From Phytoseiulus persimilis (taxonomy: Eukaryota; Arthropoda; Arachnida; Mesostigmata; Phytoseiidae), in the NCBI GenBank assembly GCA_037576195.1, contig CM075101.1:32302001-32366000 (forward strand): a DNA stretch of 64,000 nucleotides. The letters are read 5' to 3'. How positions within the stretch are numbered: the stretch's first letter is position 1; every line of letters begins with the position of its first letter. Of the stretch, positions 43,591 through 57,520 are shown one piece after another. The notes below the pieces were generated by a model, which saw only the letters and a list, made by a program, of their open reading frames with translations, did no database searches and had not been told where the DNA came from. The position numbers and the translations under genes are program-made.

Positions 43591-44110
43591 TTACTCGTTG
43601 AAAAAAAAAATCGGTATCTGGATCTCTCTTCCGCGATGGATAGCAGAAAGGACTTTCTTTCTTTCGTCCTGGAAGGAAAACTGGATGAGCTCGATCTCCG
43701 GTCGACGAAAAAGTGCTTGGATCTGCCCAGAAACTCCAGAGTCGGGTAGTTTGGACCACTCTAAGAACTTCTCGCCATCGGGAAGTTTCTCGTATCCGGT
43801 TTCCCTGAGAAGATACGGGGAAAATGCATCGGGGACGATTGATTTGGTTCCAACCATTCCTTGTCGACATACGTAAATTGCGTTACATGTTAGAAACCCC
43901 AGACGCGGGGGCGACTCCACTCTGCGAGATTCTGTTAAGGAATCAGCGATTTCCGCGAGGCTGATGTGATCGATCGCACCTTCCGAGCTCTGGACCGATT
44001 CTCGCCCTTCCTCACGGCAAGGTAAGAGAATCCTCTCCCGCATTCGACGGAACCAATACGAACTCGATCGGTTGACTTCAGACGTTTCTCGGGCAGTTTT
44101 TTGGAGCCGT
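43591..44110 (-). pseudogene. Copy 2 of the unnamed repeated coding element (longer, more intact)
   Basis: On the - strand a 150-codon frame ending at 43591 includes SIVPDAFSPYLL, LPDGEKFLEWSKLPDSG, IQALFRR and IELIQFSFQDERKK. The decayed + strand copy at 3360-3690 keeps the same residues in the same order. DNA similarity extends beyond the frame start to about 44110 (ATCGGTTGACTTCA and neighbours), where the reading frame differs, so this copy is probably also broken at its 5' side. Protein-level conservation between copies points to an element or gene family under past coding constraint. Family unknown; no reverse transcriptase, integrase or DDE motif is visible. Confidence 0.5.
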
Positions 44111-46110
44111 TTGAGAAAAATAAGGTATTCTCCGAGCCGCTCCTGAAAACGCGATTCTCGGACAAGTGCTTCCAGAATTTACTTTTCATATTGCTGCAGT
44201 GTGTGGGTGTCTCGAAACAACGTGAGAGTTGGTCATATGATTCCTGTCGAGAACTCTGTTACGTGTTTCTCCCCTCCACATCCCATGTATCAAAGTCAAC
44301 GAAGTGAGGAATCGGGAAGGAGGTCGCAAGCAGGATGTTCCATATTCGACGCAATGTTCAGCCGAATTTATTTCGCCTTTTGAGGATATCGGTGGAGCTA
44401 TTCTCCTTTTGCAGCAGGAAGGCCAACTGATTGATTAGAGCGGAATAGCATTCGAGCCTGTTCTGAGCATGAGACCGCCTTTGTTATTCCTTGGAGACGC
44501 CTCCCGCGGTTCCAATCAATCAGTCGACGGTCCTTCCGCGAAGAACCTTCCGAAACTTCCGCCGCACGACCCGAAATATTTGAGCAGTGAACCGAATCCA
44601 AGGCAGAGGCTGCCGGAGCTCTGGAGGTCCGTGCTAACTAACTATCAATTCGAATTTCACGCAGCGAGTGCTATCTCGTTACGTCGGGATGGGGCGGCAG
44701 GAATCAGCAAGCGTTCGGACTCAGCATTTTTCCTCGGCGATTGGTCTAACGCGGTGCGAGTTTTTCTCCGCACTGGATTCCGATGTATGCTCAAATTTTC
44801 GCTTGATCGGATCCTCCCATCAAGCTTCGTCGTATCACCTAGGTCAGGCCTGCTCGCTATTCCGCGTAAGCCCCGCGGGTCAGGTTGGAAGAATCCGCGG
44901 CGAGAACGAGTGGCCACAGGAGACCATTGACAAGCACCGTTTGTCGAGCTTCCACGCGGTTCATCAGTGTCAGACCAAAGAGGCGAGCAGTTCCTGCGGC
45001 GGGAGTTCTGTTGGGCTGAGGAGACTTCTGAATGACCCAATGAACGAACCGCTCCGAGCTAGATGACGCCGCTCAAACTGAATTCGAATCTCTCGATACG
45101 GTTCCCAATGACACGGGCTGTAAACTGGATCCCATGACTCCTGATCCTGCCGAGTTTTGCGCTTGAACTGCTCGCCGTCTCATCGGTACCAGCCATCAAT
45201 ATTTCTGAGGAGGGCAGCAGAATCAGGGGCGGAATGATGATCACTGCGAAACTGAATTGGAAAAAATAAGTTAGTTTCATGGTTTCGCCATGGAGGAGCT
45301 GCAGCGAGAGTTATCGCTCTCCGAATCATGTGGGCACGAATGAAGTACGCCAGCTCACGCAAGGAAATCATTCCCTCCACTCGGAAGAAGCTTTTCGCAG
45401 GAAAAAATGCTGGGAAAATCTGTCGTTGCGGCGCCCACAGGTAGCGATGGGATGCTTGAGTACGGCGAGCACGAGCTCGAAGATGGAGCAGCGCGGGGGA
45501 AAGGCATCACATCTGCAAGGGACGGCGGTGAGTAATTTCTGTTAATCGTTAACCATCGAAAGTTTTCGAAGTGAAATTTCGTCGGGCAGGAGCCAGTGTC
45601 GAAGTTCGTGTTCGTAACGACCCAAACGCTGGATCCTCCGACCTCGTTCCACCCTCAGAGGGAATCGAGATCGGCTGAAGATTCCCCCAAAGTGCTCGAG
45701 TCATGCGCATACATTTTTCGCTCGACCGTGGAAGCTCAATGTCTCAGATCCATTGATCAAGAATGCCAGACGATCCTTGGCGCCGTTGAGATTGTCAGGG
45801 ACATCTCCGTCTCTGCGTCCCTCCCGTCCATTCTACCGGGATCAGCGCAGCATTCGATGACCTCCTTAGAATCTCATTCGAGAGGAGGCTCGCCCTTGCA
45901 GCACATCCGCGGTAGGAACGGGGTGGCAACCCGGAGATTTGGTGGAAAACTGAGAAGCAAATCATTCTACTCCAATCATGAGCCCCGTGGCGTGCCTCCA
46001 GTCTTAAGGTTCAACACACGACCGGGTGCTCGGCCAGACGTTCGGAGGAAAGCTGACGCCAGTTCCACGCCGAAAACCGTTGCCTTGTCGTACCTAAATT
46101 TTGAGGGGGC

Positions 46111-46124
46111 ACACACACACACAC
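46111..46124. repeat. AC dinucleotide repeat
   Basis: Seven AC units on the + strand, inside the 45596-46243 open frame, where they would encode a short His/Thr run. Confidence 0.95.
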
Positions 46125-49100
46125 GATCCGGTGTTCCGATGGAGCTCGACCGAATGAGAGAGCCGTCTGGAAGCCGGAGGCCAGAGAACGATTCCTCCTC
46201 TGTTACCACGAGCTTTCGAGTGTGCGAAGGTGAGGGACGATGAGGATGACTCCTTGCATTCTGAGAGGAGCGACGTTCCTAACGCCAGCCTCTCATGACT
46301 CAGGCTGTCCCTCCAGCGGTCCGTCTTCAGGGCAGTCCGAGTAGGGGTCGGAGTGCCGTCAGCCGCGGTCAATGGGCCGAGAACCACCCGTTCATCCGTT
46401 CACCCGCTTGGCAACAGAACGCGGAATGTTTTGCCTTCGGGCAACATGGGTAGAAACACGACACGCTGGCCGCCCCGCCTGCCAGCGCGTCTCTCCGGGA
46501 GCCAACCGGTCTGACTCTGCATTGGTAGGTGCCATTGAGGTACTTCCGCTTGGCCCGGGGCGCGTTCTGATATGAGCCACCTTAACCTTTGCGTGGGCTG
46601 CCGGTCAGGTGGTGGGCAAGCTTTGTGTGTGCCTCCTCCACTGGAAGGGAGAAATCCGAAGGTGGGCGGGTGCAGTGCATGCGTCGAACTGCGGGACTAG
46701 CGTGATGCTGTAAGTCCCATCTGAGAGAGTGTAGGAGCACAGCCCCTTTGAGGAATCCTCCCGAAGTTATCGTTGTAGGGAACGGTGCTCGTTCCCTTCC
46801 GTGGGCTTTCCGCGCGCCGCTGGAGTCGCAAGTTAGGTGAGATTTCCACCTCCAGCAACACTGGCGGTCGGGTGGATGTTAATCTCCAAGCATCGAAAGG
46901 TCAGCTTGGCTGTTCCCGGCCAGCGAGCCTGCCTCGAACCTCGACTTGCACGCCTCGGTGCTGCCAGCCTGGGGAGCTGACCGATTGACTCCTCGACCAA
47001 CTGACAGCTGCACAATGGACAGATCGTTCCGAATGATAGTGAGAATTAGGAGGAGACGAACTCCAACTTGACGGGGATCAATGACCCTTCCCCGGGTCCC
47101 TTCCTCTCCTCCCTTTTCTCTCCGCATCCCCCAACCACGCTATGCCTGATCTCCTTTCGACCTGATGGAGCGAGGACCGGTTTTCACGACGTAACGATCT
47201 TTCCTTTCTCAACTGAAGCATCGATTGTGACACTACCTCTGCTGGAATATGCATTCGAGGTTGGGAGGGTAGCGGCGCGACGTCGGAAAAGTTTCGCGGG
47301 ATTACCTGTTGGTCGGACTGCTGATCTCTCTCCACGCGATCCATTTGACATCCACAACTCCGCGCTTCGATTCACTTTTCTGAGTAGCTTATATGACCTC
47401 CTCGATGGCTTGAACCATCATTATGAGAGAGTAGAGAACGGTATTGGTCTGCTCGGATCTCAGTGTAACCCACATCCCCTGTTCCTCTCATCTCCCCTAT
47501 TCTCCCGCAAGTGCAATACGAAAGGTGTCTAGTTCAGCACCCGACGAGCACCGCAATGCTTCTCGGAACTTCTACCTCGAGTTGAAAGAACGTACGTTTC
47601 TTCGGGTTTCTCGACTGAAATAACGACGGAGCTGTGCTGCACTGGAGGGGAAAAACCAAGCACTAAACGTCAGATCTCCGCTTGTGACGTGACGTATTCG
47701 ACTGTTCTGCGAAGGAGAAAGACACAAAAGATGAAAACTTTTCCTCTCCACCGCATTGTCTGCACCGATGTTTGGTGTAGAGGAATTTGTTCTTCACCTA
47801 CAAAAGCATTTCTCCTGTATCAGGCGGCGGCACGACTAGCGTGACCCTTTCAAAGCGGGAGATGATGATGGGGATAGCGACCGGAACGGAGAGTTTCGAG
47901 CGCGGCTCGTTGGAAGCGATTAGCACACAGATGGGCTTTTCGCACTCGCACACACGCATTCATGTGCAGAACACCTCGTTGACCACCCTTCCATGGAAAG
48001 CAGCGGGTAAAAACGCAATCCATTGTGGTGGAAACTCGACCATTGAAAGCCTTCAATGAATATTTGACCGGACGCCATATTCTGTAAAGTGACTATGCAT
48101 GTTCCCTTGTGGCCCGTTCTTGCTCTGTCAGTATGCTTGACTGAAGAAGGCCATCAAAAATATGACGCGGACATTGAAGCCAGAAAACCAGAAATACGAG
48201 CATTCCGGAGACAAATGTCAGCGAGAACAGCAGCGGGGGAAGGAAGAACACCAGCAGCAAATCTGAGTTAGGTGGGGTTCGATCATCGGGAAACCTCACT
48301 CGACTGAGGGGAATATGAGCCCCTCTGAGCCAATCACAGTCCTTCAAGCTCAGTCGAAGTTCGATCCGAGAACCGTTATCACCATTTGATACTAGATCTT
48401 ACCTATCAGGTTTATTCCATCGATAAGGTGCTCCCTCCCTTCGATGCGGTCAACCGCTGACCTGGAATCCGTTTTTTTGTATTTCTAGGAGCCCCGTTGT
48501 TCTCTCGAAAGGGATGGGATCCGGATTATTCGGGGACCCTAGCTTTCCGCCCCACTTCCACGTATCTGGTCCCGCATTCTTGTACGACATGTTCGATCTA
48601 TCCCTCAAAGAAACTGTGGTTTGTGTGCGAACCATCGGGGTGAGCTCTATAGTTTGCTCTGAATGTTCTCTTGGGAGAAGGTTCTGCCCATTTCAACGCC
48701 AACAGAACACCACCACGCGAATCGTCGTACTCGACCTTCCCAGATTCTTCCATCACCTTGGAGTTTCCGTTCTCTGCCCGACTTCATCTTCTTCGCACTG
48801 CCTCTTCCCACGTGTTGTCCCCTGTCGAGCCGACTCGTTCCTGGATATTTGTATTTGTTGACTCTCCAGCGCGCCGACGTCCACTTTTCAGAATTGAACT
48901 GCGTCCGCAGTTGATTCCTGCGTTCATATACCGGTGTCATGACTCCGGTGAGCTTCATCAATTTGGCGTCGCCTCTTACCCACCGTTTTCCCGGTGAATG
49001 GTTCATTCGTTGGAATTACAAATCATGCTCAATTCCTGAGGCCATTTCCCAACCTCGCTCTGTGCCGTTTCGAGTGTGTTTCCTGCGGGCAGATCGACTT

Positions 49101-52100
49101 ACCTTTCTCGTCGTTGTCACACGATTTTGGACGTAACCTTGAGTGGTTTGAATTCCGCGAGTAAAATCAAGCCATCTGCATTGGCTCCTCCTGCAATGTT
49201 GATATGCTTCTCATTCCTGACGTCGCAGGAATTCCCTCCGACCTGAACTCGAGAACCTGCTCCCGTGTTTTCGAGTTTGTTGCAGTTCCCGGATGTACAG
49301 GGCAAACATTGGAGGACTGAGAGGGTCTCGAGGCTATCTTTGGTCCCACCCACTCGGATGCAACCTCATCCACTCTAAGTTCGAGCCTGTTGTCCTCGTG
49401 GAGGCCGGTCATGATGGTCAACCTACCTTCCATTGGCATCCCAAGCCTCGCCAGAACTCGCCTTACTCGGTTTCGTATGCGTGGGCACCACATCTGACGG
49501 CGCAAAATAACTCTCCTACAATGAAGTACATTTGGGGCAACCATCCCGATGAGAATCGAACGGAGGCAACTGGAGACACAATACGAACAGCTCGTGATCA
49601 CTCAATATAACAAAGCTAATTACATCCGGGGTTGTGAGGGTCTTCGACAGAGGGAAGCAGAAGCAGCCTCAGAGCGGATGTAACCCAATGCTCGTGGACT
49701 TTCAACAACTTTGGGTTTTCTAAAACACGGTGGCCGGAGTTGTCTCCGCCTTGCCGCATGCAAACGCGATTTCATCATCGAAGAATATGGAACGGAGCAC
49801 AACCATCCCAGAGAAGATTAACAAGGCTGCAGGCCGACGCGCTGTGGGCATCACTGGGCACCTAGCGAGGACCCAACGAATTTACATCGCGGGTGACGTT
49901 CACGCAGTTGGCTCCCAAATGTTGCGAATCAGGGAGGATGCGCCTGCTTGGAGAGGAGTTGGGCTCACCTCATCAGGGATCTCCAGTCTGACTCTTCAGA
50001 GCAAGTTTCGACTCACCAAATTAATTAACTTGAGTGTCTTGGAGCTCCTCTCCCTGCCTTACTTTTTTTCGCACTCCCATCTTTCTTTCTCTTCCTCTTT
50101 CTGAACTGAACACCCCATCTCACGTTTCGATGTAAACTTGAGAACCTTGTGTGCTCAGAAACTCGGGAAGCCTGGGTGAGGCACTCATCAGGATCTTGGT
50201 TGTTCCTGTAACCTACGGAGGCTAGCTTCAATTCGAAGGCCTGCCGTAAGCAGTCACCTCGCCTCATGGAGTCCGACCGCGAGTCCGTTCGATGGAAATT
50301 TCCGAAGGGAAAAACGAGCAGCGAGTTGGGCTTGAGCTCTCCCTGGTTTACGCTCATTTTGCAAGTGAGAGGCGGGAAAGAGGTAGCAAAAGCGAAGGTC
50401 GTCGACTACAAACGGTTGCAGGGTTGCGTCGTCGGAGAGCCTCTATCGCAGCTATACCAGGTCCCGTGGGTATGAGGCCAAATTGGAGCGGAGCAGTCTA
50501 CGTGAACTCGGCTTTGTCCCCAAGGGCGAGCTGCCTGCTCAACTCGCTCAGCCTGCCACCAGAGTCCCCGACCAACGAAGCAACCAACGAGCCGGGCTAC
50601 CTACACACCATACGACGAAGTGGCTCGATGCCGCCGAACAAGCAAACGTTTAGCGGCTCCGCTCGATGTACTACAACCATTGAGTGAAGATCCACTCTCT
50701 GAGCCAGATACTGACCGGCCGTTAGGGAAGCGACGTCCTCGTCAAGAGCTCACTCGATAGCTCTATTTGCGGGTCTTTTCGCTCGGCGTCGAGCTCGCCT
50801 AAACTTTTGCGGAGACTAGGAATAGCTCGGACAGGAACGGTGGAGGCAGTGACAGTTTTGGTTCGACACGAATATACAAAAACTTCTCAAAACGACAGGG
50901 AAACATGAGCATCCAGCTGCTGTTCTGAGCGGGCGAACGCCCGGACTCGCAAAAAGCATGAAGTGATCGTTTGTCGCTCCTTGAGCAAGGGCACTTGAGC
51001 GTGAGCCCATACTCATCCAGTGCAGCTCTTCTTGGGTACTGAACCTGAAAATCCGCGTGGGGGCTTTTCCGCCTCCAAAGACGTCGCTCGGACATGAAGT
51101 CCCCACCTCCAACTTGTTCTCTCCAACTGACGCATGTTCTTTCGAGATCGCGGATGAACTATCAAGCTGGGAAAATGGGACGGGATGCTCCCCGCCCAGG
51201 TCCTGGGAGATCATTGTTGCCGAGAGCCCCTGAGTCAGCTTCCAAGGACTCGGTTGCTGACTCTAACTAGTCATCGCGGGACGAAGCGCGTGGGAATTCA
51301 AGCTTCGGACGACCGACGAAGCTTGTCGAAATATCACATTGCATCTGCGACCTCGGCGAGGAAATAATTCCTCTCACTCCTCCTCCTGTCAGCTTATAGG
51401 GCCCCCTGGCCGCGATGGTGGGCTCGTGATTTGCCAGCATCGTGACTCCCGGCCTCGTCCGCCTATTTCTTCACCGAATCGGGAGAATTTTGAGATACTT
51501 CTGCTTTCGCTCACTCAGTTTGAGCATTGCGAGAAGGGAAAGATGGTTGACCTCAAACTGCTCAGCAGACTGAACGCATCTCACTTCACTGTCGGTGCCT
51601 CGCCTCCGGCCAAGCCCTCTTCAGATAGATCACCTGGAAGTAGGAATGTGGCCAGAGGGAGGGGGAGGGTAGAACTCTCGCTTCACGAGTTCAGAAACGA
51701 GTTCCAGGACCTGTTCGAGAGCGCAGCCGCATGGTCGACGGCTGAATGTAGCAGCAATCTCGCCTAACTTCTCCAGCCTCGCCGTATCTCGCTTCTTCCA
51801 ACGTTCGCACCAGGCTTCGATCACGTACACCTGACCAATCGAGGAGATTATGTGTTCTGGATATCACTCGATTGGCGGGAGAGAAGCATCGCTCCAACGG
51901 TGGTGGAAACTCCAATAATTATGGATTTCCCGAAATACCCAATTTAGACACGAATTATCGATTCGGCCCCACCGCATCTAGAAAAGCTCGGCCCGAACGA
52001 GAGGCACATGATCGAATCGCTCCACGCACCTTCTTTTCTTGTTCTCGCGGCTCCTCCCTCTGATGAAGCTCGTTTCCCTAATCGAATTCTCCTCTGCTTC

Positions 52101-55100
52101 TCGAAGTGAAACACGGTTAGCGCCGCCTCGGACTATTTTGATCAAATCCAACGAAGAATCAGAGGCATCATCCGGAAAAAAAAAAATTGGAGGCAGTTCA
52201 CCAGATCACACCCGTGTGTTTTGAGCGATCGTATAATATCTCAACGCGCTGTTTCCTCGAGAAGCGAAGAGGAAGCCGGACAAGCCGGAACCGAGTCGAC
52301 CACATGTGTGAACGGTCTGTCTCCGTCTGACCCTCACCTCCGGATAACAGAGGAGAGCTTCCGATCCTTCGGTAAATGAACAGACGGACACCCGAAAACA
52401 AAAATGCGATGAACCGTTGCTTCTCCGATCCATGTGCTCCCTAAAGTGGGAATCAGCCAGCGAAATTCCTCTTCCGGCCCAAGTCAAGTGCTCCCCAGTA
52501 ATCGAACAACGCTTTACTCAGGCATTCTGACACTCTAACGATGTCTAACAGTGATGAACACTGTTGGACTTCCACTCCGAGAGGGGAGAAGCGGAAGTCC
52601 ATTGACAATGAGCAAACTTTTGGGAGGCTTTGTCCTCCCGGTTTGCCCGAAAGAAGAAGAGAAGCCCTTCATCTGGGATCGTCGAAAATCGCGAAACCAA
52701 GCCTCGATGTCGACGGTCCTCGAGTTTTCCCCTCGATTGAGTCGGCCCGGATATTTGGGCTCTGTTTCTGGTTCCTCCACCGTGACCATGAGAGCTCCGG
52801 CAGTCAGGTTCGTGAGTTGTAGCAGTACTCTGACAGTCCGTTGAAGGAGAATCTCAGTCCCGGCCGAATCGTATCGTGCGCAACTGATTGGCTCGATAGC
52901 CGATCGCGGTCACGGAAGCTTTCTGAATAAGTGGCGATCGCATCGTATTGCAATTCGTAGCCTGCCGACTCAACCGGCCCACTCTTGGGATACCTCCGCC
53001 AGGGAGCACTTTACAGCTGTTGAAGCTGCAACATTCGATACCCACTTTTTCGAAGAAACAGTAGTCGTGAACACAGGAAGAATGAGAGAATTCCCATCGG
53101 AAGCCTGGCTGTTCCCACGTCGTGTTCCGCCTCACAAATGGCCTATAACGACAACCAAACTACTCCAACTATTGCGAGGATTCAGCGACCTTGTGATGAG
53201 AGTATTCTCCACGGGATACGAGGCCAGCTGCAGGGACCAAAAGAACACCCTGTGTTCAAGGGTTCTCGGTTTGGCATGAACTTCCCAAACTGACAGAGAC
53301 GCTGATCTCAGACTCACTTGGGTGCCGTCGATCTGCCAAAATCGTGCGGTTTGCGATATCTGCTGATCCATTGAAGATGCACGTCAATCCTTCGCGAGAC
53401 GAGTGAATCGGGAGACCTCTCCGAGGCGATCAAGGGCAGTCAGCCTCGAGAGAATCGTCCGTCAACGCTCATTGAAGTCGTCTATTAGAGCTAACTCAAG
53501 TATTGTTCGAGCATCGCGGGCTCTGGCGGAACGAGCGCCGCGTCTAGCCAACTGACACCTGGATCTCCATTATGCAACTGCACGCACACAAGGCCGTCAT
53601 TCAGCCGCTGTCGCTCGCTCGCCGCTGATACATGGGGTCTACGCGAGATTCGTCGCATCGATCAACCCTCTGACGAAACGCAATTATTGCGCCAGGTATT
53701 GTCTGCACCACCCAGAGAGCGCATTCTCCCAGCCAGGCTCGATCGAATCTCACAAGTCGATTAGAATTATCCGCCTAAAGAGTCAGAAGCTGAAGGATCG
53801 GACAACGAGAGCTTCGTACACGAAGCAGGCCGAACTCCTCTGCCCTCGCTGGAGGCGACAAGCTGGAACAGAGCGGCCCTAGAGACCCAAACAGATGAGT
53901 GAATTGAGAACCACGACGAGTGATAGACTCTTGAAGAGGAGAGAACCATTCTATCTTGGATTTCCACTTTCTCTGCCGTCTGAAATGTATCCGTCTGTGT
54001 CTAAGAGCGCCCTCCAACCAGAGAGAATACAGTCATACTCCAAGGGTAGCATCTTCAGTACGATGTGAACATTTGGGACAACACTCACAACAAATTTGAT
54101 AGTTCCGATCACGGGCTCGGAGACAAAATTTATGATTGGCGCCCAGAAGAACTCAATCAACCTCCACAAAGACCCGTAAAAACTGCTTCCCGGAGAAGAA
54201 ATCACTCTTCGTCTTTGAGATGCTCTTTCTTTGACTGGCCCGCTGGCCCACCAATATCTCGAATTTCACAGGAAATTCTCATAGTTTGTACTTGGACTAA
54301 GCCCCTCGAGCAACCGGAGACAAAGATTGGGTGATTCTCTCCTTGAAGATTGTCCGCGCTCGCCGAAGCTTGTTTCAAAGGAAGACGGCCAGGAAGCCGA
54401 ACAGGAGCAGCTTCTGTTTATTGTTATTTTTGTTCCGTTACTTTGTTTTGATTTGCTGAGAAGATCCCCTCTGCTCACGGCTTGAGTCTGCGTAATTATT
54501 TCTCGTCAGGACTCTGGGAATCCTGGGTTTCTCCGCATCCCATCGCGAGTACTTCATGATTTTCACGCGGAACTTTGGGTCGATGCTTTCCGTAACAAAA
54601 GGTCGAAAGCCGGACAACCCATGCGGCCGCTGCCTCTGTCGCCGCTGTTGGTTGACTCGTTCGGTGACTGTCGTTGACGGCAACGACCCAAACGTGTATC
54701 ACGACTTCAAGGACAACGAGTTCCGGTGAAGGACAACGAAGCCCCAGACAACAGGAAACACAAATATGCTCTTAGGAACGACCGTACTGAACGACAAGGT
54801 GTAGAATGCGAATGCGGCTGGGATCTTGACGAACAACTGCCGTTTCGCCTCTTCTTAACTCATTAAGCTTCTTCCGAGGGAAGATACATGCGGTGTTCTC
54901 GGTCGAGGAGCTTGAACTACAGGAATCGGATGCCTCGGAGCTGCACCATGGCAGCCAATTGAAAGCCCCCTCAGTAACTACGCTGCTGAGAACGACAACT
55001 GCTTCCTCTTGTCCATGGGGACAATCAAACGAACATCGTACGTCACCCGTTTCCTCGATCAGTCATCTTGAGGGACGTCTGGCGATCCCGAGTGAGTCGT

Positions 55101-57439
55101 GGAGACACTCAACGAGGTAGCCTAGTTCATCTTAGTCCTCGTTTCCACAGAACGAATTGGCAACTGATTCGCTAGCCACTAGTGATAGGGAGGAGCATGG
55201 GCCCGATCAGAGAGAGGAAAGGAGAATTTCCATCCACGACAATATAGATTGATTGGGCAGCTGAACTTCATAGGAGTTGCGCGAAATCGAACGGCAAGTT
55301 TCGGCGTTTTGACGACCGATTTGAACGGTCTGAAAAGATTGATTTCGGTGAACCGAGTTCATTTTCAGAATGAGAAGAAACCGCAGCTTGGAACGGGATT
55401 CCTGGTGACAGTTCGAGGGACGAAAATCCAATGGGAGTTCTCGTCTTCCTGACAAAGAGCCAACAGACGAGCGAGGCGATGCTGTCCGTTCCAATCAATG
55501 GGAAATCGGATCGACTGACGTCGCGACGTATGAAAATGATTCGCGCTTCTCCCCCCTGCGCTCTGTCCCTGCTTCTTGTTTTGCTATCGCGGTTCGCTCG
55601 AGATTCTGGTTCGATGTCCTCAGGAAACACGGATTCATTCGTTCTCGAGAGCGGAGAAACACTATTCCCGCGACGAACAGATATTTTCATTTCGATTCAG
55701 GCCGCTTTCCGTGTTTGCAATGTTTCCCATTGACAACCGACAATACCTCAGCCGCCTCACGCGCGGGAAACCAGCACGACGAGCTTATTCACAATCATGT
55801 ACGCTCCAGATGTCGAATGCACGCTAATTGTACTTCTGTTTCGGACTTCGAGAATCACGGAGAGCGAACAGCTCTGCTTGTCATGAAATCATAGGCGCAT
55901 GTTCCCAGCACGATTATAGAAATGCAGCTCCCATACTGAGAACTACTTTCCCCGACGCGAGATACCAGGCTTACCAGGGCTTAAGCGGGTTCTGGGACGC
56001 GTGACGATTCTCATAGGAAGGGGTCCGAGGCTCCTGAATCTCGCGGACAACGCTGACATCGTTGGCTTCAGCGCCAGTCGCTCCCTAAAAACTCCCCAAA
56101 ATTATCGAACCGCAACCCCTACAAAAACTACAGGATAAGCTGGAGACGTTCTGACGAATCGAGGCGCGGATTCGGTATGTGAGGAACGAGGCCGCATCCG
56201 CCGAGCAATGGAGCACAGATCGAAAACACAAATGCGACAAGATCACGGACGTGATCCACTAACATCGATACCAAGAGTACGGACGGACAAACAGGACGCA
56301 ACAGCGACAAGAGAGGCGGCACACAACAACCGCCTTATCGGCAGTCAAGGCATCACCTCCAGGTCCTCACATCTCATCCGTCGTGTCGGCATCAAATTCC
56401 CATCTCAAACCACGTTGAAACATGCACTCACACTGATATACGCCTCGAAGGCTCTCTTGGATATGTCCGTCGTCGAGAGTGCTTCTGGAGGACTCGCTCA
56501 CAATGAGTCGCGACAGAGAGTCGCTGCAGCTCCGCGAGAAGTCGTTATCAAACAGTCGAGCTTCACATTTCACGACTCTCGACACGCTTCTCCGAAGATA
56601 CCCCGTTCTAACTTCCGCGCTCACTGGCATGCAGTCATTCGCTCCTCCCCCCAAGGGCGCAAAGAGTAAAATTCTGCCTTGATATCCTGCGTGGTTGCCA
56701 CGTGCACGAGAGGTGGTTCTGAAGGTTGATGCGAAGTCTGCTGAGAATGGATTTAAAAGAGAAAAGCCCGTTCGTTCAGACTCCAGTCGGAGGCTATCTA
56801 TGGGACAGTGGGTCTCCTCATTAAAAGTGCGCAGCCGATAGTTTCTCTCAGAATTGTACACTCGTCCATTCATCATGGCACCGTCCACTATACGTACCAC
56901 TCAAGGATCATTAAGACCAGGAGTCTATTGATCCGACGTTCGTTTTTAGCGTGTGATCGCTCCTTTCACTCTCATATTCGAGAGTTTCGACCCTTGCTGA
57001 ACGATTGAACTTTATCAGACGATGTATCGGTCAGATACTTTTGTCAAATGGAGATGGCCGTTGGATTGAGTTGGTCGAAGCAGCTCCATCAATGCATCCA
57101 TGGAGAAAATTTCCCTGGAAGAGGACTCACGCTCATTCATACCCTGCAGCCGAGCACGACGAGAGAACGAAAACTCACCGCTCCGCTGGTGTAACTCGGA
57201 GAAACGCGAATCAACCTCGACGCATCTCGATGTCGGATAACCACCAGAAGATTCGTTTGCCATCACAGGTGCGGTGACTCAATTTCTCCAAACCCGAGCA
57301 AAAAGGAAGTGGACGAAACCTCCAACGCTCACTGCAACTAACAGTCAGAGAATTGTTGCGCTCGCTTTATTCGACGTTCGGATCTCCGCCGCTAGTTTGG
57401 AGCCTCGAGCGTCTCTTGATTTCTTTTGGCGGCATTAGG

Positions 57440-57520
57440 AGCAAGAACAACAGCAGCGAGAACAACAAGAGCAGCAGCCGCGGCGGCAACAACGGGAGGA
57501 AAAGCGACAACAGCAGTGAA
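57440..57520. repeat. AAC/AGC trinucleotide-rich tract
   Basis: An imperfect array of AAC, AGC and GGC triplets. In the frame of 57353-57751 (+, 132 codons) it reads as an Asn/Ser/Gly-rich segment, followed by a hydrophobic stretch (FLISFLYCTFGF) and, near 57680-57710, a serine run from TCATCATCA repeats. The ORF as a whole is not otherwise supported. Confidence 0.75.

Noticed and set aside
48093..48347. Minus-strand KDCDWLRG, like a chitin-binding domain
   Set aside because: No further cysteine at the required spacing.
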